Below are positions 19,619-28,736 of a stretch of DNA of 64,000 nucleotides, piece after piece. The position numbers were made by a program, and so were the translations under genes. The stretch covers positions 3,888,540 to 3,952,539 of the forward strand of contig NZ_CP026378.1 in assembly GCF_002953215.1 (NCBI RefSeq), read 5' to 3'. Within the stretch, counting starts at the first letter, position 1; each line of letters starts with the position of its first letter. This DNA comes from Mixta calida (GTDB lineage: Bacteria; Pseudomonadota; Gammaproteobacteria; Enterobacterales; Enterobacteriaceae). The notes below the pieces were generated by a model. It ran no database searches, was not told where the DNA came from, and saw nothing but the letters and a program-made list of their open reading frames with translations.

Positions 19619-21055
19619 ATGGTAAATAACATTCGTATCGAAGAAGACCTGTTAGGCATGCGCGAAGTTCCGGCGGATGCTTATTACGGCGTTCATACTC
19701 TGCGTGCGATTGAAAATTTCTGTATCAGCAGCCACAAGATCAGCGATATTCCTGAGTTTGTGCGCGGCATGGTAATGGTGAAGAAAGCGGCAGCGTTAGC
19801 CAACAAAGAGCTGCAAACGATCCCGCGCAACGTCGCCAACGCCATTATTCAGGCGTGCGACGAGGTGCTGAACAACGGCCGATGCATGGATCAGTTTCCG
19901 GTTGACGTCTATCAGGGCGGCGCAGGCACCTCGGTGAATATGAACACCAACGAAGTGCTGGCCAATATCGGCCTTGAGCTGATGGGGCATCAGAAAGGGG
20001 AATATCAGTACCTGAACCCCAACGATCATGTCAATAAATGCCAGTCCACCAACGATGCTTATCCCACCGGCTTCCGCATCGCGGTCTACGCCTCGATCCT
20101 GAAGCTGCTGGATGCCATCGCACAGCTGGGCGACGGCTTCGAGCGTAAAGCGGTGGAGTTCGGCACTATCCTGAAAATGGGCCGCACCCAGTTGCAGGAC
20201 GCGGTGCCGATGACGCTCGGCCAGGAGTTCCACGCCTTTAATGTGCTGCTGAGCGAAGAGATTAAAAACATTACCCGCACCGCCGAGCTGCTGCTGGAGG
20301 TGAACCTGGGCGCGACGGCGATCGGCACGCGGCTGAATACGCCGGACGGCTATCAGCAACTGGCGGTGCAGAAGCTGGCAGAAGTCAGCAACCTGCCGGT
20401 GACGCCAGCGGAAGATCTGATCGAAGCGACCTCCGACTGCGGCGCCTATGTGATGGTGCACTCCGCGCTGAAGCGTCTGGCGGTGAAGCTGTCGAAGATC
20501 TGCAACGACCTGCGCCTGCTCTCCTCCGGCCCGCGCGCCGGTCTGAACGAAATCAACCTGCCGGAACTGCAGGCAGGCTCCTCGATTATGCCCGCTAAGG
20601 TCAACCCAGTGGTGCCGGAAGTGGTCAATCAGGTCTGCTTTAAAGTGATCGGCAATGACACCACCGTCACGATGGCTTCCGAAGCGGGCCAGCTGCAACT
20701 GAACGTGATGGAGCCGGTTATCGGCCAGGCGATGTTCGAATCGATCCAGATTCTGACCAACGCCTGCTATAACCTGCTGGAAAAATGCGTCAACGGCATT
20801 ACCGCCAATAAAGCGGTGTGCGAAGCCTACGTCTTTAACTCTATCGGCATCGTGACCTATCTTAATCCTTACATCGGGCACCATAACGGCGATATCGTCG
20901 GCAAAATCTGCGCGGAGACCGGTAAGAGCGTGCGGGAGGTGGTGCTGGAGCGCGGCCTGCTTACCGAAGCGGAGCTGGATGATATCTTCTCCGTGCCGAA
21001 CCTGATGCGCCCGGTTTACAAAGCAAAACGTTACACCGATGAAAGCGAAAACTAA
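19619..21055 (+). CDS. aspA: Aspartate ammonia-lyase (aspartase)
   Basis: 478 residues, identical in length to E. coli AspA and very similar throughout. It converts L-aspartate to fumarate plus ammonia. The signature of the fumarase/aspartase family, [11 protein letters not shown], lies near residues 318-330, with substrate-site motifs [10 protein letters not shown] and STNDAYPTG. The product feeds fumarate reductase, and the next gene dcuA supplies aspartate uptake. Ribosome site AAGAAGG, 6 bases from the ATG; a strong terminator follows. Confidence 0.98.
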   Translation: MVNNIRIEEDLLGMREVPADAYYGVHTLRAIENFCISSHKISDIPEFVRGMVMVKKAAALANKELQTIPRNVANAIIQACDEVLNNGRCMDQFPVDVYQGGAGTSVNMNTNEVLANIGLELMGHQKGEYQYLNPNDHVNKCQSTNDAYPTGFRIAVYASILKLLDAIAQLGDGFERKAVEFGTILKMGRTQLQDAVPMTLGQEFHAFNVLLSEEIKNITRTAELLLEVNLGATAIGTRLNTPDGYQQLAVQKLAEVSNLPVTPAEDLIEATSDCGAYVMVHSALKRLAVKLSKICNDLRLLSSGPRAGLNEINLPELQAGSSIMPAKVNPVVPEVVNQVCFKVIGNDTTVTMASEAGQLQLNVMEPVIGQAMFESIQILTNACYNLLEKCVNGITANKAVCEAYVFNSIGIVTYLNPYIGHHNGDIVGKICAETGKSVREVVLERGLLTEAELDDIFSVPNLMRPVYKAKRYTDESEN

Positions 21056-21075
21056 GCCAGAGCATTAATTCATTC

Positions 21076-21112
21076 AAGGCACGTCTGTTCTTCCGAACGA
21101 CGTGCCTTTTTC
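21076..21112 (+). terminator. Terminator after aspA
   Basis: AAGGCACGTC pairs perfectly with GACGTGCCTT around a 13-base loop, followed by TTTTT. dcuA expression beyond it needs read-through or its own promoter, as in E. coli. Confidence 0.92.
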
Positions 21113-21170
21113 ATTATGGCGAATTACAAATTATTAACTGCTTTTTAGCATTCTTTTAAGGAGTCAAATT

Positions 21171-22472
21171 ATGGTGGGGATAGAGCTGATTATCGTCCTG
21201 CTGGCGATCTATTTGGGCGCCAGACTGGGCGGCATCGGCATCGGCTTTGCGGGCGGACTGGGCGTGCTGGTGCTGACGCTGGTGTGCCAGATGAAACCGG
21301 GCGCCATTCCTTTCGACGTGATTGAAATCATTATGGCGGTCATCGCCGCCATCGCCGCGATGCAGGTAGCGGGCGGCATGGATTACCTGGTCAGCCTGGC
21401 TGAGCGTCTGCTGCGCAAACATCCCCGCTACGTCACCTTTCTTGCGCCGCTGGTCACCTACTGCATGACTATCTTCGCCGGCACCGGCCATACTGCGTTT
21501 TCCACGCTGCCGGTGATTGCGGAAGTGGCGAAAGAGCAAGGCGTCCGTCCGTCGCGCCCGCTCTCCATCGCCGTGGTCGCGTCGCAGATCGCCATCACCG
21601 CCTCGCCCATCTCCGCCGCGGTGGTTTTCTTCGCTGGCATTCTGGAGCCGCGCGGCATTAGCTATCTGGCGCTGCTGGCGGTAGCGATCCCGTCCACCAT
21701 GGCGGCGATTTTCGTCGCGGCGCTGGTCACTAACTTTCTGGGCAAAGAGCTGAAGGATGATCCGGTTTACCAGGCGCGCCTGGCGAAAGGCGAAGTGACG
21801 CTACGCGGCTCCAGCGTGTTTGAAGAAAAGCCCGGCGCGAAACGTGCGGTGCTGCTGTTTCTGATCGGCATTGTAGCGGTGATGCTCTACGCGACGGCGA
21901 TCAGCGATAATGTTGGCCTGATCCAGAACCCGGTGCTGCCGCGCAACGAAGCGATCGTGGTGTTTATGTTGACTATCGCCACGCTGATCTGCCTGACCTG
22001 CAAAGTGAATACCGGCGAGATCCTGAGCGCCAGCACCTTTAAATCGGGGATGAGCGCCTGTATCTGCGTGATGGGCGTCGCCTGGCTGGGCGATACCTTT
22101 GTGAAAGGGCACATCAACGACATTCAGACGCTGGCTGGCGAGCTGTTGAACCACTATCCGTGGATGCTGGCGCTGGTGCTGTTTTTCGCCTCCACCCTGC
22201 TCTATTCGCAGGCGGCGACCGCTAAGGCGCTGTTGCCGGCGGCGCTGATGCTGGGCGTCTCGCCGGTAACCGCCGTCGCCTCGTTCGCAGCGGTCTCCGC
22301 GCTGTTCGTGCTGCCAACCTATCCCACCCTGCTGGCGGCGGTGGAGATGGACGACACCGGCTCGACGCGCATCGGCAAATTCGTGTTTAACCACTCCTTT
22401 CTGATCCCCGGCACGCTGGCCATTGTGCTGTCGGTGGCGTTTGGCTTCCTGTTCGGCAGTTTAGTGCTGTAA
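21171..22472 (+). CDS. dcuA: Anaerobic C4-dicarboxylate transporter DcuA
   Basis: 433 residues, about ten to twelve membrane helices. It exchanges aspartate, fumarate, malate and succinate across the inner membrane. It is DcuA and not DcuB by its N-terminus (ELIIVLLAIYLGARLGGIGIGFAGGLG), the IAITASPISAAVV stretch and the SQAATAKALLPAAL stretch. It lies directly after aspA as in E. coli, a pair for aspartate and fumarate use. Ribosome site AAGGAG. A hairpin follows the stop. Confidence 0.97.
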   Translation: MVGIELIIVLLAIYLGARLGGIGIGFAGGLGVLVLTLVCQMKPGAIPFDVIEIIMAVIAAIAAMQVAGGMDYLVSLAERLLRKHPRYVTFLAPLVTYCMTIFAGTGHTAFSTLPVIAEVAKEQGVRPSRPLSIAVVASQIAITASPISAAVVFFAGILEPRGISYLALLAVAIPSTMAAIFVAALVTNFLGKELKDDPVYQARLAKGEVTLRGSSVFEEKPGAKRAVLLFLIGIVAVMLYATAISDNVGLIQNPVLPRNEAIVVFMLTIATLICLTCKVNTGEILSASTFKSGMSACICVMGVAWLGDTFVKGHINDIQTLAGELLNHYPWMLALVLFFASTLLYSQAATAKALLPAALMLGVSPVTAVASFAAVSALFVLPTYPTLLAAVEMDDTGSTRIGKFVFNHSFLIPGTLAIVLSVAFGFLFGSLVL

Positions 22473-22482
22473 CGGAGGCGGC

Positions 22483-22504
22483 TAACCCGGCTCAAGCCGG
22501 GTTA
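22483..22504 (+). terminator. Hairpin after dcuA
   Basis: TAACCCGGCT and AGCCGGGTTA are perfectly complementary with two bases between, 10 bases after the dcuA stop. No T-run follows, so termination strength is uncertain. Confidence 0.6.
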
Positions 22505-22580
22505 CGCCTGCTTACCACCCGTTAAATCCATCTATACCGCCTCGTGCTATGATTGCCCTTTTCAATACAAGGAGCAGGCC

Positions 22581-22904
22581 ATGACTTTATCTACCGCCGT
22601 CATCGTTCTTTGCACCGCGCCCGATGAGCAACAGGCTGAACAGCTGGCCGACAAGGCGCTCAGCGCGCGCCTGGCCGCCTGCGTTACCGTGCTGCCCGGC
22701 GCCACCTCTTATTATGTCTGGCAGGGCCAGCGCGAAACGGCCAGTGAAGTGCAAATGCTGTTGAAAAGCGACGTTACCCACCAGCAGGCGTTGATCGATC
22801 TGCTGAAAGCGGAACACCCTTACGATACGCCCGAACTGCTGGTGCTGCCGGTACAACATGGAGAGAGTGATTACCTGTCATGGCTCAGCGCATCGCTTCG
22901 ATAA
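22581..22904 (+). CDS. cutA: Divalent cation tolerance protein CutA
   Basis: 107-residue cytoplasmic protein of the trimeric CutA family (E. coli 112), with [19 protein letters not shown] and [13 protein letters not shown] conserved. It is linked genetically to copper tolerance, and the mechanism is not settled. It overlaps dsbD by 25 bases, so the two are co-transcribed, as in E. coli. Ribosome site AAGGAG. Confidence 0.95.
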   Translation: MTLSTAVIVLCTAPDEQQAEQLADKALSARLAACVTVLPGATSYYVWQGQRETASEVQMLLKSDVTHQQALIDLLKAEHPYDTPELLVLPVQHGESDYLSWLSASLR

Positions 22905-24667
22905 TTTTTCTGCTGTTCAGTGCGCTTTTTTGCGCCTCTCCTCAGGCGGGCCTGTTTGACGCCAACCCGCAAGCGCAGTTTGTGCCGGTCGATCAGGCGT
23001 TCGCCTTCGATTTCCATCAGCAAGGCAATCAGCTGACGCTGCGCTGGCAGGTCAAGCCGGGCTATTACCTTTATCGTCAGCAAATCAGCCTGACCGCGCA
23101 GCAGGCGACTATCGCGCCGCTCCAGCTGCCGACAGGCAAGCCGCACGAGGATGAGTTTTACGGCAAAAGCGAGATCTATTCCCAGGATCTGACGGTGCCG
23201 GTCACCATCCAGCAGGCGAGCGGCCAGGCGAATCTGACGCTGCGCTATCAGGGCTGCGCGGCGGCGGGCTTTTGCTATCCGCCGGAAACGCGGGTCATCC
23301 CGCTGAGCCCGGTCGCGGCGACAAACGCACCCGCTGCATCGAAGAGTTCTTCCCCTGCGACAGAGCGTGCCGCGGCTGACCCGAAGGGCCCTTCCGCCGC
23401 TGAGCCGGAGACGTCGTCCATCGCGGCGAAACCCGCGTCTCCGTCCGCCGCGCCGCTGCCCTTCTCGCCGCTCTGGGCGCTGCTGATCGGCATCGGCGTC
23501 GCGTTTACTCCCTGCGTGCTGCCCATGTACCCGCTGATTTCCGGCATTATCCTCGGCGGCAACCGCACGCTGTCGATGGGACGACTGTTGATGCTCTCAA
23601 TGGTCTACGTACAGGGCATGGCGCTCACCTATACATTGCTGGGCGTGGTGGTGGCCGCAGCAGGTCTGCGCTTTCAGGCGGCGTTGCAGCATCCGTATGT
23701 GTTGATCGCGCTTTCCGCCGTCTTTGCGCTGTTGGCGCTATCGATGTTCGGCCTGTTCACCCTGCAATTACCCGCCAGCCTGCAAACGCGCCTGACGCTC
23801 TGGAGTAATCGACAACAGGGCGGATCGCTGCCGGGCGTATTTCTGATGGGCGCGCTGGCGGGACTGATCTGCTCGCCCTGCACCACCGCGCCGCTGAGCG
23901 CCATTCTGCTCTACATCGCGCAAAGCGGCAATCTGCTGGCGGGCGCCGGCACGCTCTGGCTCTACGCCTTTGGTATGGGACTGCCGCTGATCGCCGTGAC
24001 GCTGTTCGGTAATAAACTGCTGCCAAAAAGCGGCCCGTGGATGCAGAGCGTTAAAGAGGGCTTCGGCTTTGTGATTCTGGCGCTGCCGGTGTTTCTGCTG
24101 GAGCGCGTCGTCGGCGATAGCTGGGGGCTGCGCCTCTGGAGCCTGCTGGCGGTCAGCTTTTTCGCCTGGGCGTTTATCCTCAGCCTGCGTTCGCAGCGTG
24201 GCTGGGCGCGCGTGGCGCAGGTGCTGCTGTTGGCGGCGGCGCTGGTGGGCGCGCGCCCCTTACAGGAGTGGGCCTTCGGCGCGGAAACCGTCAGCCCTCT
24301 GCATGCCGGGCTAAACTTCACGCAGGTCGAGGATATCGCGCAGTTGGATGCGCAGCTGAAACAGGCGCAGGGCAATATCACCATGCTGGATCTCTATGCC
24401 GACTGGTGCGTCGCCTGTAAAGAGTTCAGCAAATATACCTTCAGCGACGCCGGGGTACAGCAGGCGCTGTCTCAGGTCGCGCTGCTACAGGCGGACGTCA
24501 CGGCGAACAGCCCGCGACAGAGCGCGCTGTTGCAGCATTTACAGGTGCTGGGGCTGCCCACCATTCTGTTTTTCGACGCGCAAGGCAAGGAGATCCCCGG
24601 CTCGCGCGTGACCGGCTATCTGGATGCCGCCGCTTTCCGCGCGCATTTGCAGAAACTGGCGCGGTAA
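22880..24667 (+). CDS. dsbD: Thiol:disulfide interchange protein DsbD
   Basis: 595 residues; passes electrons from cytoplasmic thioredoxin across the inner membrane to periplasmic DsbC, DsbG and CcmG. Signal peptide 1-23; periplasmic alpha domain with the C126/C132 pair (CAAAGFC); an Ala/Pro/Ser-rich linker at about 145-195; eight-helix beta domain with C212 ([10 protein letters not shown]) and C334 (SPCTTAPL); C-terminal thioredoxin-like gamma domain with the C510-VA-C513 motif. All six redox cysteines are present. The start at 22880 lies within cutA (25-base overlap). The linker is longer and more low-complexity than in E. coli. Confidence 0.97.
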   Translation: MAQRIASIIFLLFSALFCASPQAGLFDANPQAQFVPVDQAFAFDFHQQGNQLTLRWQVKPGYYLYRQQISLTAQQATIAPLQLPTGKPHEDEFYGKSEIYSQDLTVPVTIQQASGQANLTLRYQGCAAAGFCYPPETRVIPLSPVAATNAPAASKSSSPATERAAADPKGPSAAEPETSSIAAKPASPSAAPLPFSPLWALLIGIGVAFTPCVLPMYPLISGIILGGNRTLSMGRLLMLSMVYVQGMALTYTLLGVVVAAAGLRFQAALQHPYVLIALSAVFALLALSMFGLFTLQLPASLQTRLTLWSNRQQGGSLPGVFLMGALAGLICSPCTTAPLSAILLYIAQSGNLLAGAGTLWLYAFGMGLPLIAVTLFGNKLLPKSGPWMQSVKEGFGFVILALPVFLLERVVGDSWGLRLWSLLAVSFFAWAFILSLRSQRGWARVAQVLLLAAALVGARPLQEWAFGAETVSPLHAGLNFTQVEDIAQLDAQLKQAQGNITMLDLYADWCVACKEFSKYTFSDAGVQQALSQVALLQADVTANSPRQSALLQHLQVLGLPTILFFDAQGKEIPGSRVTGYLDAAAFRAHLQKLAR

Positions 24668-24742
24668 ACGACACTGGAGTCAGGTTCAATGAACGTGACT
24701 CTCGACTTACCGGTAGAGGAACGCTTACAGGAGGAGTCTCAC

Positions 24743-25321
24743 GTGCAACGTGAACAGGTACTCGACCACGCACTTAACGTGCTGGAACATAATGGCCTGG
24801 CGGGCACCGTCTCGCTGGAAGAGCTGGCCGCTGAGGTCGCCGTCCCCTATGCGCAGCTGCAACGTTTCTGGCCCACCCGCGACGCCCTGCTTTACGACGC
24901 GCTGCGCTATCACGGTCAGCAAATCGATAACTGGCGTCGCCAGCTGCTGCTGGATGATAAGATGAACGCCGAGGAAAAACTGCTGGCGCGCTATCAGGTG
25001 CTGGAAGAGTCGGTAGGCAACGGGCGTTTTCCCGGCTGTTTGTTTATCGCCGCCTGCAGTTTTTATCCGCAGCCGGATCATCCGGTGCATCAGCTGGCCG
25101 AGCAGCAGAAGCGCGCCTCCTGGCAATATACCCATGAGCTGTTAACGCTGCTGGATACCGATAACCCCACGCTGGTGGCCGATCAGATGGAGCTGATTCT
25201 GGAAGGATGCCTGAGCAAGCTGCTGGTAAAACGCAATAAGCAGGACATTGCTACCGCGCGTCGTCTGGCCGAAGATGTGCTGCGTATCGCTCTGTGTCGT
25301 CGAAATGGCGCATTAACATAA
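24743..25321 (+). CDS. yjdC: TetR-family regulator YjdC
   Basis: 192 residues from GTG 24743, which has a strong AGGAGGAG ribosome site 6 bases ahead and gives the E. coli YjdC length (191). An earlier in-frame ATG at 24689 would add 18 residues not found in relatives. N-terminal TetR helix-turn-helix (about 5-50; [16 protein letters not shown]) and the family C-terminal part ([27 protein letters not shown]). It sits after dsbD as in E. coli. Ligand and targets are not established. Confidence 0.92.
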   Translation: MQREQVLDHALNVLEHNGLAGTVSLEELAAEVAVPYAQLQRFWPTRDALLYDALRYHGQQIDNWRRQLLLDDKMNAEEKLLARYQVLEESVGNGRFPGCLFIAACSFYPQPDHPVHQLAEQQKRASWQYTHELLTLLDTDNPTLVADQMELILEGCLSKLLVKRNKQDIATARRLAEDVLRIALCRRNGALT

Positions 25322-25430
25322 CAAATTTTCATCACCCTGCACGAAAAGCAGGCGGTCAGCCGCAATCTGATAACTTTTTCACAGAAAGCCGTTGACGCCT
25401 TGCGGCCTTTACGGTTTAATGCGCCCCGTT

Positions 25431-25506
25431 GCCCGGATAGCTCAGTCGGTAGAGCAGGGGATTGAAAATCCCCGTGTCCTTGGTTCGATTCCGAGTCCGG
25501 GCACCA
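25431..25506 (+). tRNA. tRNA-Phe (anticodon GAA)
   Basis: 76 bases ending in an encoded CCA. Acceptor arm GCCCGGA / TCCGGGC, D-loop AGCTCAGTCGGTAGAGC, anticodon loop TTGAAAA with GAA at 25464-25466, and T-loop GGTTCGATTCC. It lies downstream of yjdC as pheU does in E. coli. Followed by a terminator; the 3' end plus terminator is duplicated 163 bases downstream. Confidence 0.98.
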
Positions 25507-25559
25507 CTTATTCAGAGAACCCGCCCAAAAGGCGGGTTTTTGCTTTTCCGGGGCCGGAC
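25490..25559 (+). repeat. Direct repeat, copy 1: tRNA-Phe 3' end plus terminator
   Basis: 70 bases covering the last 17 of tRNA-Phe (TCCGAGTCCGGGCACCA), the ACTTATTCAGAG spacer, the terminator and GGGGCCGGAC. It matches 25653-25722 with one mismatch (C at 25548, T at 25711). Confidence 0.95.
25518..25541 (+). terminator. Terminator of tRNA-Phe
   Basis: AACCCGCC, loop CAAAA, GGCGGGTT, then T-run. Confidence 0.92.
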
Positions 25560-25652
25560 TCTCCATCGAACTGCGTTCGATTATTCGCCGCCAGCGGCTC
25601 ACCCCTTCGGGGCCAGCGCGCCAGGCGCGCTGTTCAACGCCTGCGGCGTGAG

Positions 25653-25722
25653 TCCGAGTCCGGGCACCACTTATTCAGAGAACCCGCCCAAAAGGCGGGT
25701 TTTTGCTTTTTCGGGGCCGGAC
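25653..25722 (+). repeat. Direct repeat, copy 2: tRNA-Phe 3' end plus terminator
   Basis: Second copy of the 70-base element, including a duplicate terminator at 25681-25704. The 93 bases between the copies are GC-rich and do not resemble the 5' part of a tRNA. The pattern is that of an att-like duplication or a deletion scar at a tRNA integration site; no integrase gene is in the window. Confidence 0.9.
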
Positions 25723-25733
25723 CCTGGGTTTTC

Positions 25734-26222
25734 TTACTTATTATGGTCTCTTAGAAAAACGGTCAGCACGTCCTTTGGTGGGGTGCCGCCGCATTCTCCA
25801 ATCAGCCAGCCTACCGCGCCGCGATGGTATGTCCCATGAAAGAGCATATGATTCAGCATATCCATCGCCGTCATCTCTCCCTCGCCACCGTCTACAAAAC
25901 TGAATTTAATGGTTTCATCAAGATCGGCGGGCGTCATTGAATTAACATGCTGAATATACCAGTCCGTGCACTCGGCCATGCTGACTTCAAGTTCCTCCAC
26001 GGATGGCGTTTCTGGCGTATTCAGGGCTGTATAGCTATGTTGCCGACCGATGATGTTAGCGCTGAAAATCACGTCGACGACATGAATGTGATTCATAAGC
26101 CTTAGCATCAGGTGACGCTTTTCCGCGTAAGAGGAGGTGTCGATGCGTTTTATTGACTGAAGTGTTTCTGAATCAATCCAGCGTTTATATTTCAGCAGCG
26201 TAACGAGTGTGTCCTTGTTCAT
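25734..26222 (-). CDS. DinB family metal-binding protein
   Basis: 162 residues, predicted four-helix bundle of the DinB/YfiT type. The presumed metal ligands are one His in the N-terminal LMNHIHVVD segment and the pair in MLFHGTYHRGAV near residues 128-132 (H-x3-H spacing). Family members bind Zn or Ni and many are thiol-dependent S-transferases; this member's reaction is unknown. A GGAG ribosome site precedes the ATG. The gene lies just after the tRNA-Phe repeat and is not part of the E. coli neighbourhood. Confidence 0.87.
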   Translation of the reverse strand: MNKDTLVTLLKYKRWIDSETLQSIKRIDTSSYAEKRHLMLRLMNHIHVVDVIFSANIIGRQHSYTALNTPETPSVEELEVSMAECTDWYIQHVNSMTPADLDETIKFSFVDGGEGEMTAMDMLNHMLFHGTYHRGAVGWLIGECGGTPPKDVLTVFLRDHNK

Positions 26223-26416
26223 GATCTGCTCCAGATTTGCCTGTATCCGTATCCTATCAATCAGGCGCTTTTTATTGGAGCGTCATCGCAATATTTATTA
26301 AAAATACTTAATGGTAATAAACGGCTTCGCGCTGGACTATCAGGTCCGCCTCTCGCTCGTAGCCGACTGCCTGCCCGTACCGGGTTGCTTTGCAGCGGAA
26401 GCGGACGTTTTTGAAA

Positions 26417-26764
26417 TCATTTCTTCTTATTGATCATCGACTTTAAATCAGCGAAGGGATTATAAGTGGCTGCGGCGATATCTTTTTGCGCATCCTCTCC
26501 CGCTACAACAGTGGTGCCGTACTGGTCAGCTTCTGTGTACTTAGAATGTTCGTGATCATGGCAATACAGGCATAGTAACTCCCAGTTACTGCCATCTTCG
26601 GGGTTATTGGTATGATCGTGATCGATATGGTGGACAGTTAATTCTCGCAGGTTTGAATACACAAACTCGCGGGCGCAGCGCCCACATACCCACGGATAGA
26701 TTTTTAATGCTTTTTCGCGATAGCCGCTTTCCAGCCGCGCGTAGTTTTTTGGAATCAGAGCCAT
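26417..26764 (-). CDS. yajD: HNH nuclease-like protein YajD
   Basis: 115 residues from ATG 26764, the E. coli YajD length (MALIPKNYARLESGYREKAL). The central HNH zinc-finger nuclease fold is plain: CGRC pair, LTVHHIDHDHTNNPEDGSN, and LLCLYCHDHEHSKY. An in-frame GTG two codons upstream is less likely. The function of YajD is not known. It is out of its E. coli context (near tsx on the E. coli map) and follows the tRNA-linked DinB gene. Confidence 0.93.
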   Translation of the reverse strand: MALIPKNYARLESGYREKALKIYPWVCGRCAREFVYSNLRELTVHHIDHDHTNNPEDGSNWELLCLYCHDHEHSKYTEADQYGTTVVAGEDAQKDIAAATYNPFADLKSMINKKK

Positions 26765-27100
26765 TATCACTATTACCTGTTATAAAAAGTTCGTTTTACA
26801 CCGAATTTGAGCAGGCTAGCCTACTTAACAAGGCGCATCAAGTTACACACCACATGCCCTTTTCGCTCCCGGCTGATAATAAAAGGCTATCGCGTTAAAC
26901 TCAGTCCCGGCAGGCGTTTTAAACTTCTCGTTGCCCTTTTACCACTCGCCTCCTGTCCCGCCGAGGAGCGCCAGCTTTACATTCCCTTTCCGCGTCTGAA
27001 ATTCCCGTCAGGATTTCAGATCCGCGTCATAAAATAACAATTTCCTCTGGCTGAACGCGAAATTCCCATTGCGCGCCGACACGCGCTGGATGAGGATGAA

Positions 27101-27125
27101 TAGAACGTTCTACTAAAACGTTCTA
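27101..27125 (+). promoter_or_regulatory. Paired LacI-family operators upstream of the PTS permease
   Basis: TAGAACGTTCTA (27101-27112) is a perfect 12-bp palindrome with the central CG typical of LacI-family sites. TAAAACGTTCTA (27114-27125) is a second, slightly imperfect copy; the centres are 13 bases apart. The half-site resembles the E. coli MalI operator core (AAAACGTTTTA). They lie 55-79 bases ahead of the PTS start and probably bind the MalI-like regulator encoded downstream. The rest of 26771-27179 shows no gene. Confidence 0.7.
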
Positions 27126-27179
27126 CCTACCATAAAAAAGCATTTTCACTGTAACGCGAATTATTTCATCGGGGGCGCT

Positions 27180-28679
27180 ATGCGGCTGTTTACCGGGCTA
27201 TTCACTTCTGTATCTAAATTATCAATGATTGGCCGCGCGTTAATGCTGCCGATCTCGCTGTTGCCAGCGGCTGGCCTGCTGCTGGCGTTCGGCGATAAGT
27301 TTCACCTGCCGCTGATGATGAACGCTGGTGGGGTAATTTTCGATAACCTGCCGATGCTGTTCGCTATCGGTTCGGCCGTCGGCCTTGCTTCGGAATCGGG
27401 GATTGCCGCGCTGTCAGCGGCGGTGTCGGTGTTGATCACTAACGTCACCATCGGCACGGTGATGCATATTACGCCGGAGATGGCGGCCAGCGGCGGCAAA
27501 TACGCGATGGTGATCGGCATTCCGACGCTGCAGATGGGCGTGTTCGGCGGCCTAATCTGCGGCGTGCTCGCCGCCTGGTGCTTTAACCGTTTTCATACCC
27601 TCCAGCTGCCGGAATTCCTTGGCTTTTTCTCCGGCAAACGCTTCGTCGCGATCGTTACCGCCTTTCTCTCATTCCTGCTCGGTCTGGTGCTGCCCTACAT
27701 CTGGCAACATATTCAGGCAGGCATCGACGCGCTGTCGGTGCTGGTAAACGGCGATAACCAGGCGGCCTCAACGTTTATCTTCGGGCTGGTGGAACGCGCG
27801 CTGATCCCGCTTGGCCTCCATCACATCTGGTATCCCTCTTTCTGGTACTCTTTCGGCGATTACACCACTCAGGGCGGCCAGCTGATTCACGGCGATCAAA
27901 CCATCTGGTTCAAAATGCTGGAAGAGGGCGTGAAATCCTTCAGCAGCGACAGCTACCAGAACGCCGGCAAGTTTATGCAGGGTGAATTCCCGCTAATGCT
28001 GTTTGCGCTGCCCGCCGCCTGTCTGGCGATGTACCATGAGGCGAACAGCAAAAATAAGAAAATCGCGTCCGGCATTCTGTTTTCCGCCGCCCTGACCTGC
28101 TTCCTGACCGGTATTACCGAGCCGGTAGAGTTCACTTTTATCTTCGTCGCGCCGCTGCTCTATGTTTTTAACGCGGTAATGGCTGGCCTGGCCTATATGT
28201 GCATGTATTTACTGCATGCGCATATTGCGAAATCCTTTTCTGCGGGCCTGATCGATTATATCTCCTTTGGCATTCTACCCTCGCTTAACGGCTTCCAGAC
28301 CCACTATCTTAATGCCGTTATCGTCGGCGTGCCGATGGCGCTGATCTACTACTTCACTTTCCGCTTCGTAATTCGCCGCTTCGACGTTAAAACGCCGGGC
28401 CGCACCGACGTTACCGCGAACGTAAGCGATAAAAGCGACGAGGCGCTGGCGCAGGAAATCGTGCAGTTGCTGGGCGGCGAGAAAAATATCACCAGCGTCG
28501 GCGCCTGCATTACGCGCCTGCGTCTGGAAGTCGAGCAAAGCCAGCCGGTTGATAAAGATGGCCTGCACAACCTCGGTGCGCGCGGCGTGGTTTTCGTTGG
28601 CGAACGCGGAATTCAGATTATCTTCGGCGCGCGAGCACAGTTTATTGCCCAGCAAATGAGTAAGCTAACAGGTCGTTAA
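27180..28679 (+). CDS. PTS permease EIICB, glucose/maltose family (MalX-like)
   Basis: 499 residues. The EIIC domain (about 1-400, about ten membrane helices) carries ITEPVEFTFIFVAPLLYV and ALIPLGLHHIWYPSFWY of the glucose/GlcNAc/maltose superfamily; the C-terminal EIIB domain (about 420-499) has phosphocysteine C443 in VGACITRLRLE. There is no EIIA domain, so it should take phosphate from Crr (EIIA-Glc). The substrate cannot be told from sequence. It is followed by a MalI-like regulator with a 57-base gap that contains a perfect hairpin, and preceded by two matching operators. In E. coli, malX and malI are divergent; here they are in tandem. Confidence 0.92.
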   Translation: MRLFTGLFTSVSKLSMIGRALMLPISLLPAAGLLLAFGDKFHLPLMMNAGGVIFDNLPMLFAIGSAVGLASESGIAALSAAVSVLITNVTIGTVMHITPEMAASGGKYAMVIGIPTLQMGVFGGLICGVLAAWCFNRFHTLQLPEFLGFFSGKRFVAIVTAFLSFLLGLVLPYIWQHIQAGIDALSVLVNGDNQAASTFIFGLVERALIPLGLHHIWYPSFWYSFGDYTTQGGQLIHGDQTIWFKMLEEGVKSFSSDSYQNAGKFMQGEFPLMLFALPAACLAMYHEANSKNKKIASGILFSAALTCFLTGITEPVEFTFIFVAPLLYVFNAVMAGLAYMCMYLLHAHIAKSFSAGLIDYISFGILPSLNGFQTHYLNAVIVGVPMALIYYFTFRFVIRRFDVKTPGRTDVTANVSDKSDEALAQEIVQLLGGEKNITSVGACITRLRLEVEQSQPVDKDGLHNLGARGVVFVGERGIQIIFGARAQFIAQQMSKLTGR

Positions 28680-28690
28680 ACGTTGGCCAT

Positions 28691-28720
28691 CGCCCTTTCC
28701 CGGCGCTATGGGAAAGGGCG
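28691..28720 (+). terminator. Hairpin between the PTS gene and its regulator
   Basis: CGCCCTTTCCC and GGGAAAGGGCG form a perfect 11-bp stem with an 8-base loop, followed by TAAAAC. Without a T-run it may only partly reduce transcription into the regulator gene. Confidence 0.6.
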
Positions 28721-28736
28721 TAAAACAGGGATCGTC

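Noticed and set aside
25392..25839. Frames across the tRNA-Phe and its repeat
   Set aside because: They translate the tRNA and two terminators; the apparent internal repeats in the product come from the 70-bp direct repeat.
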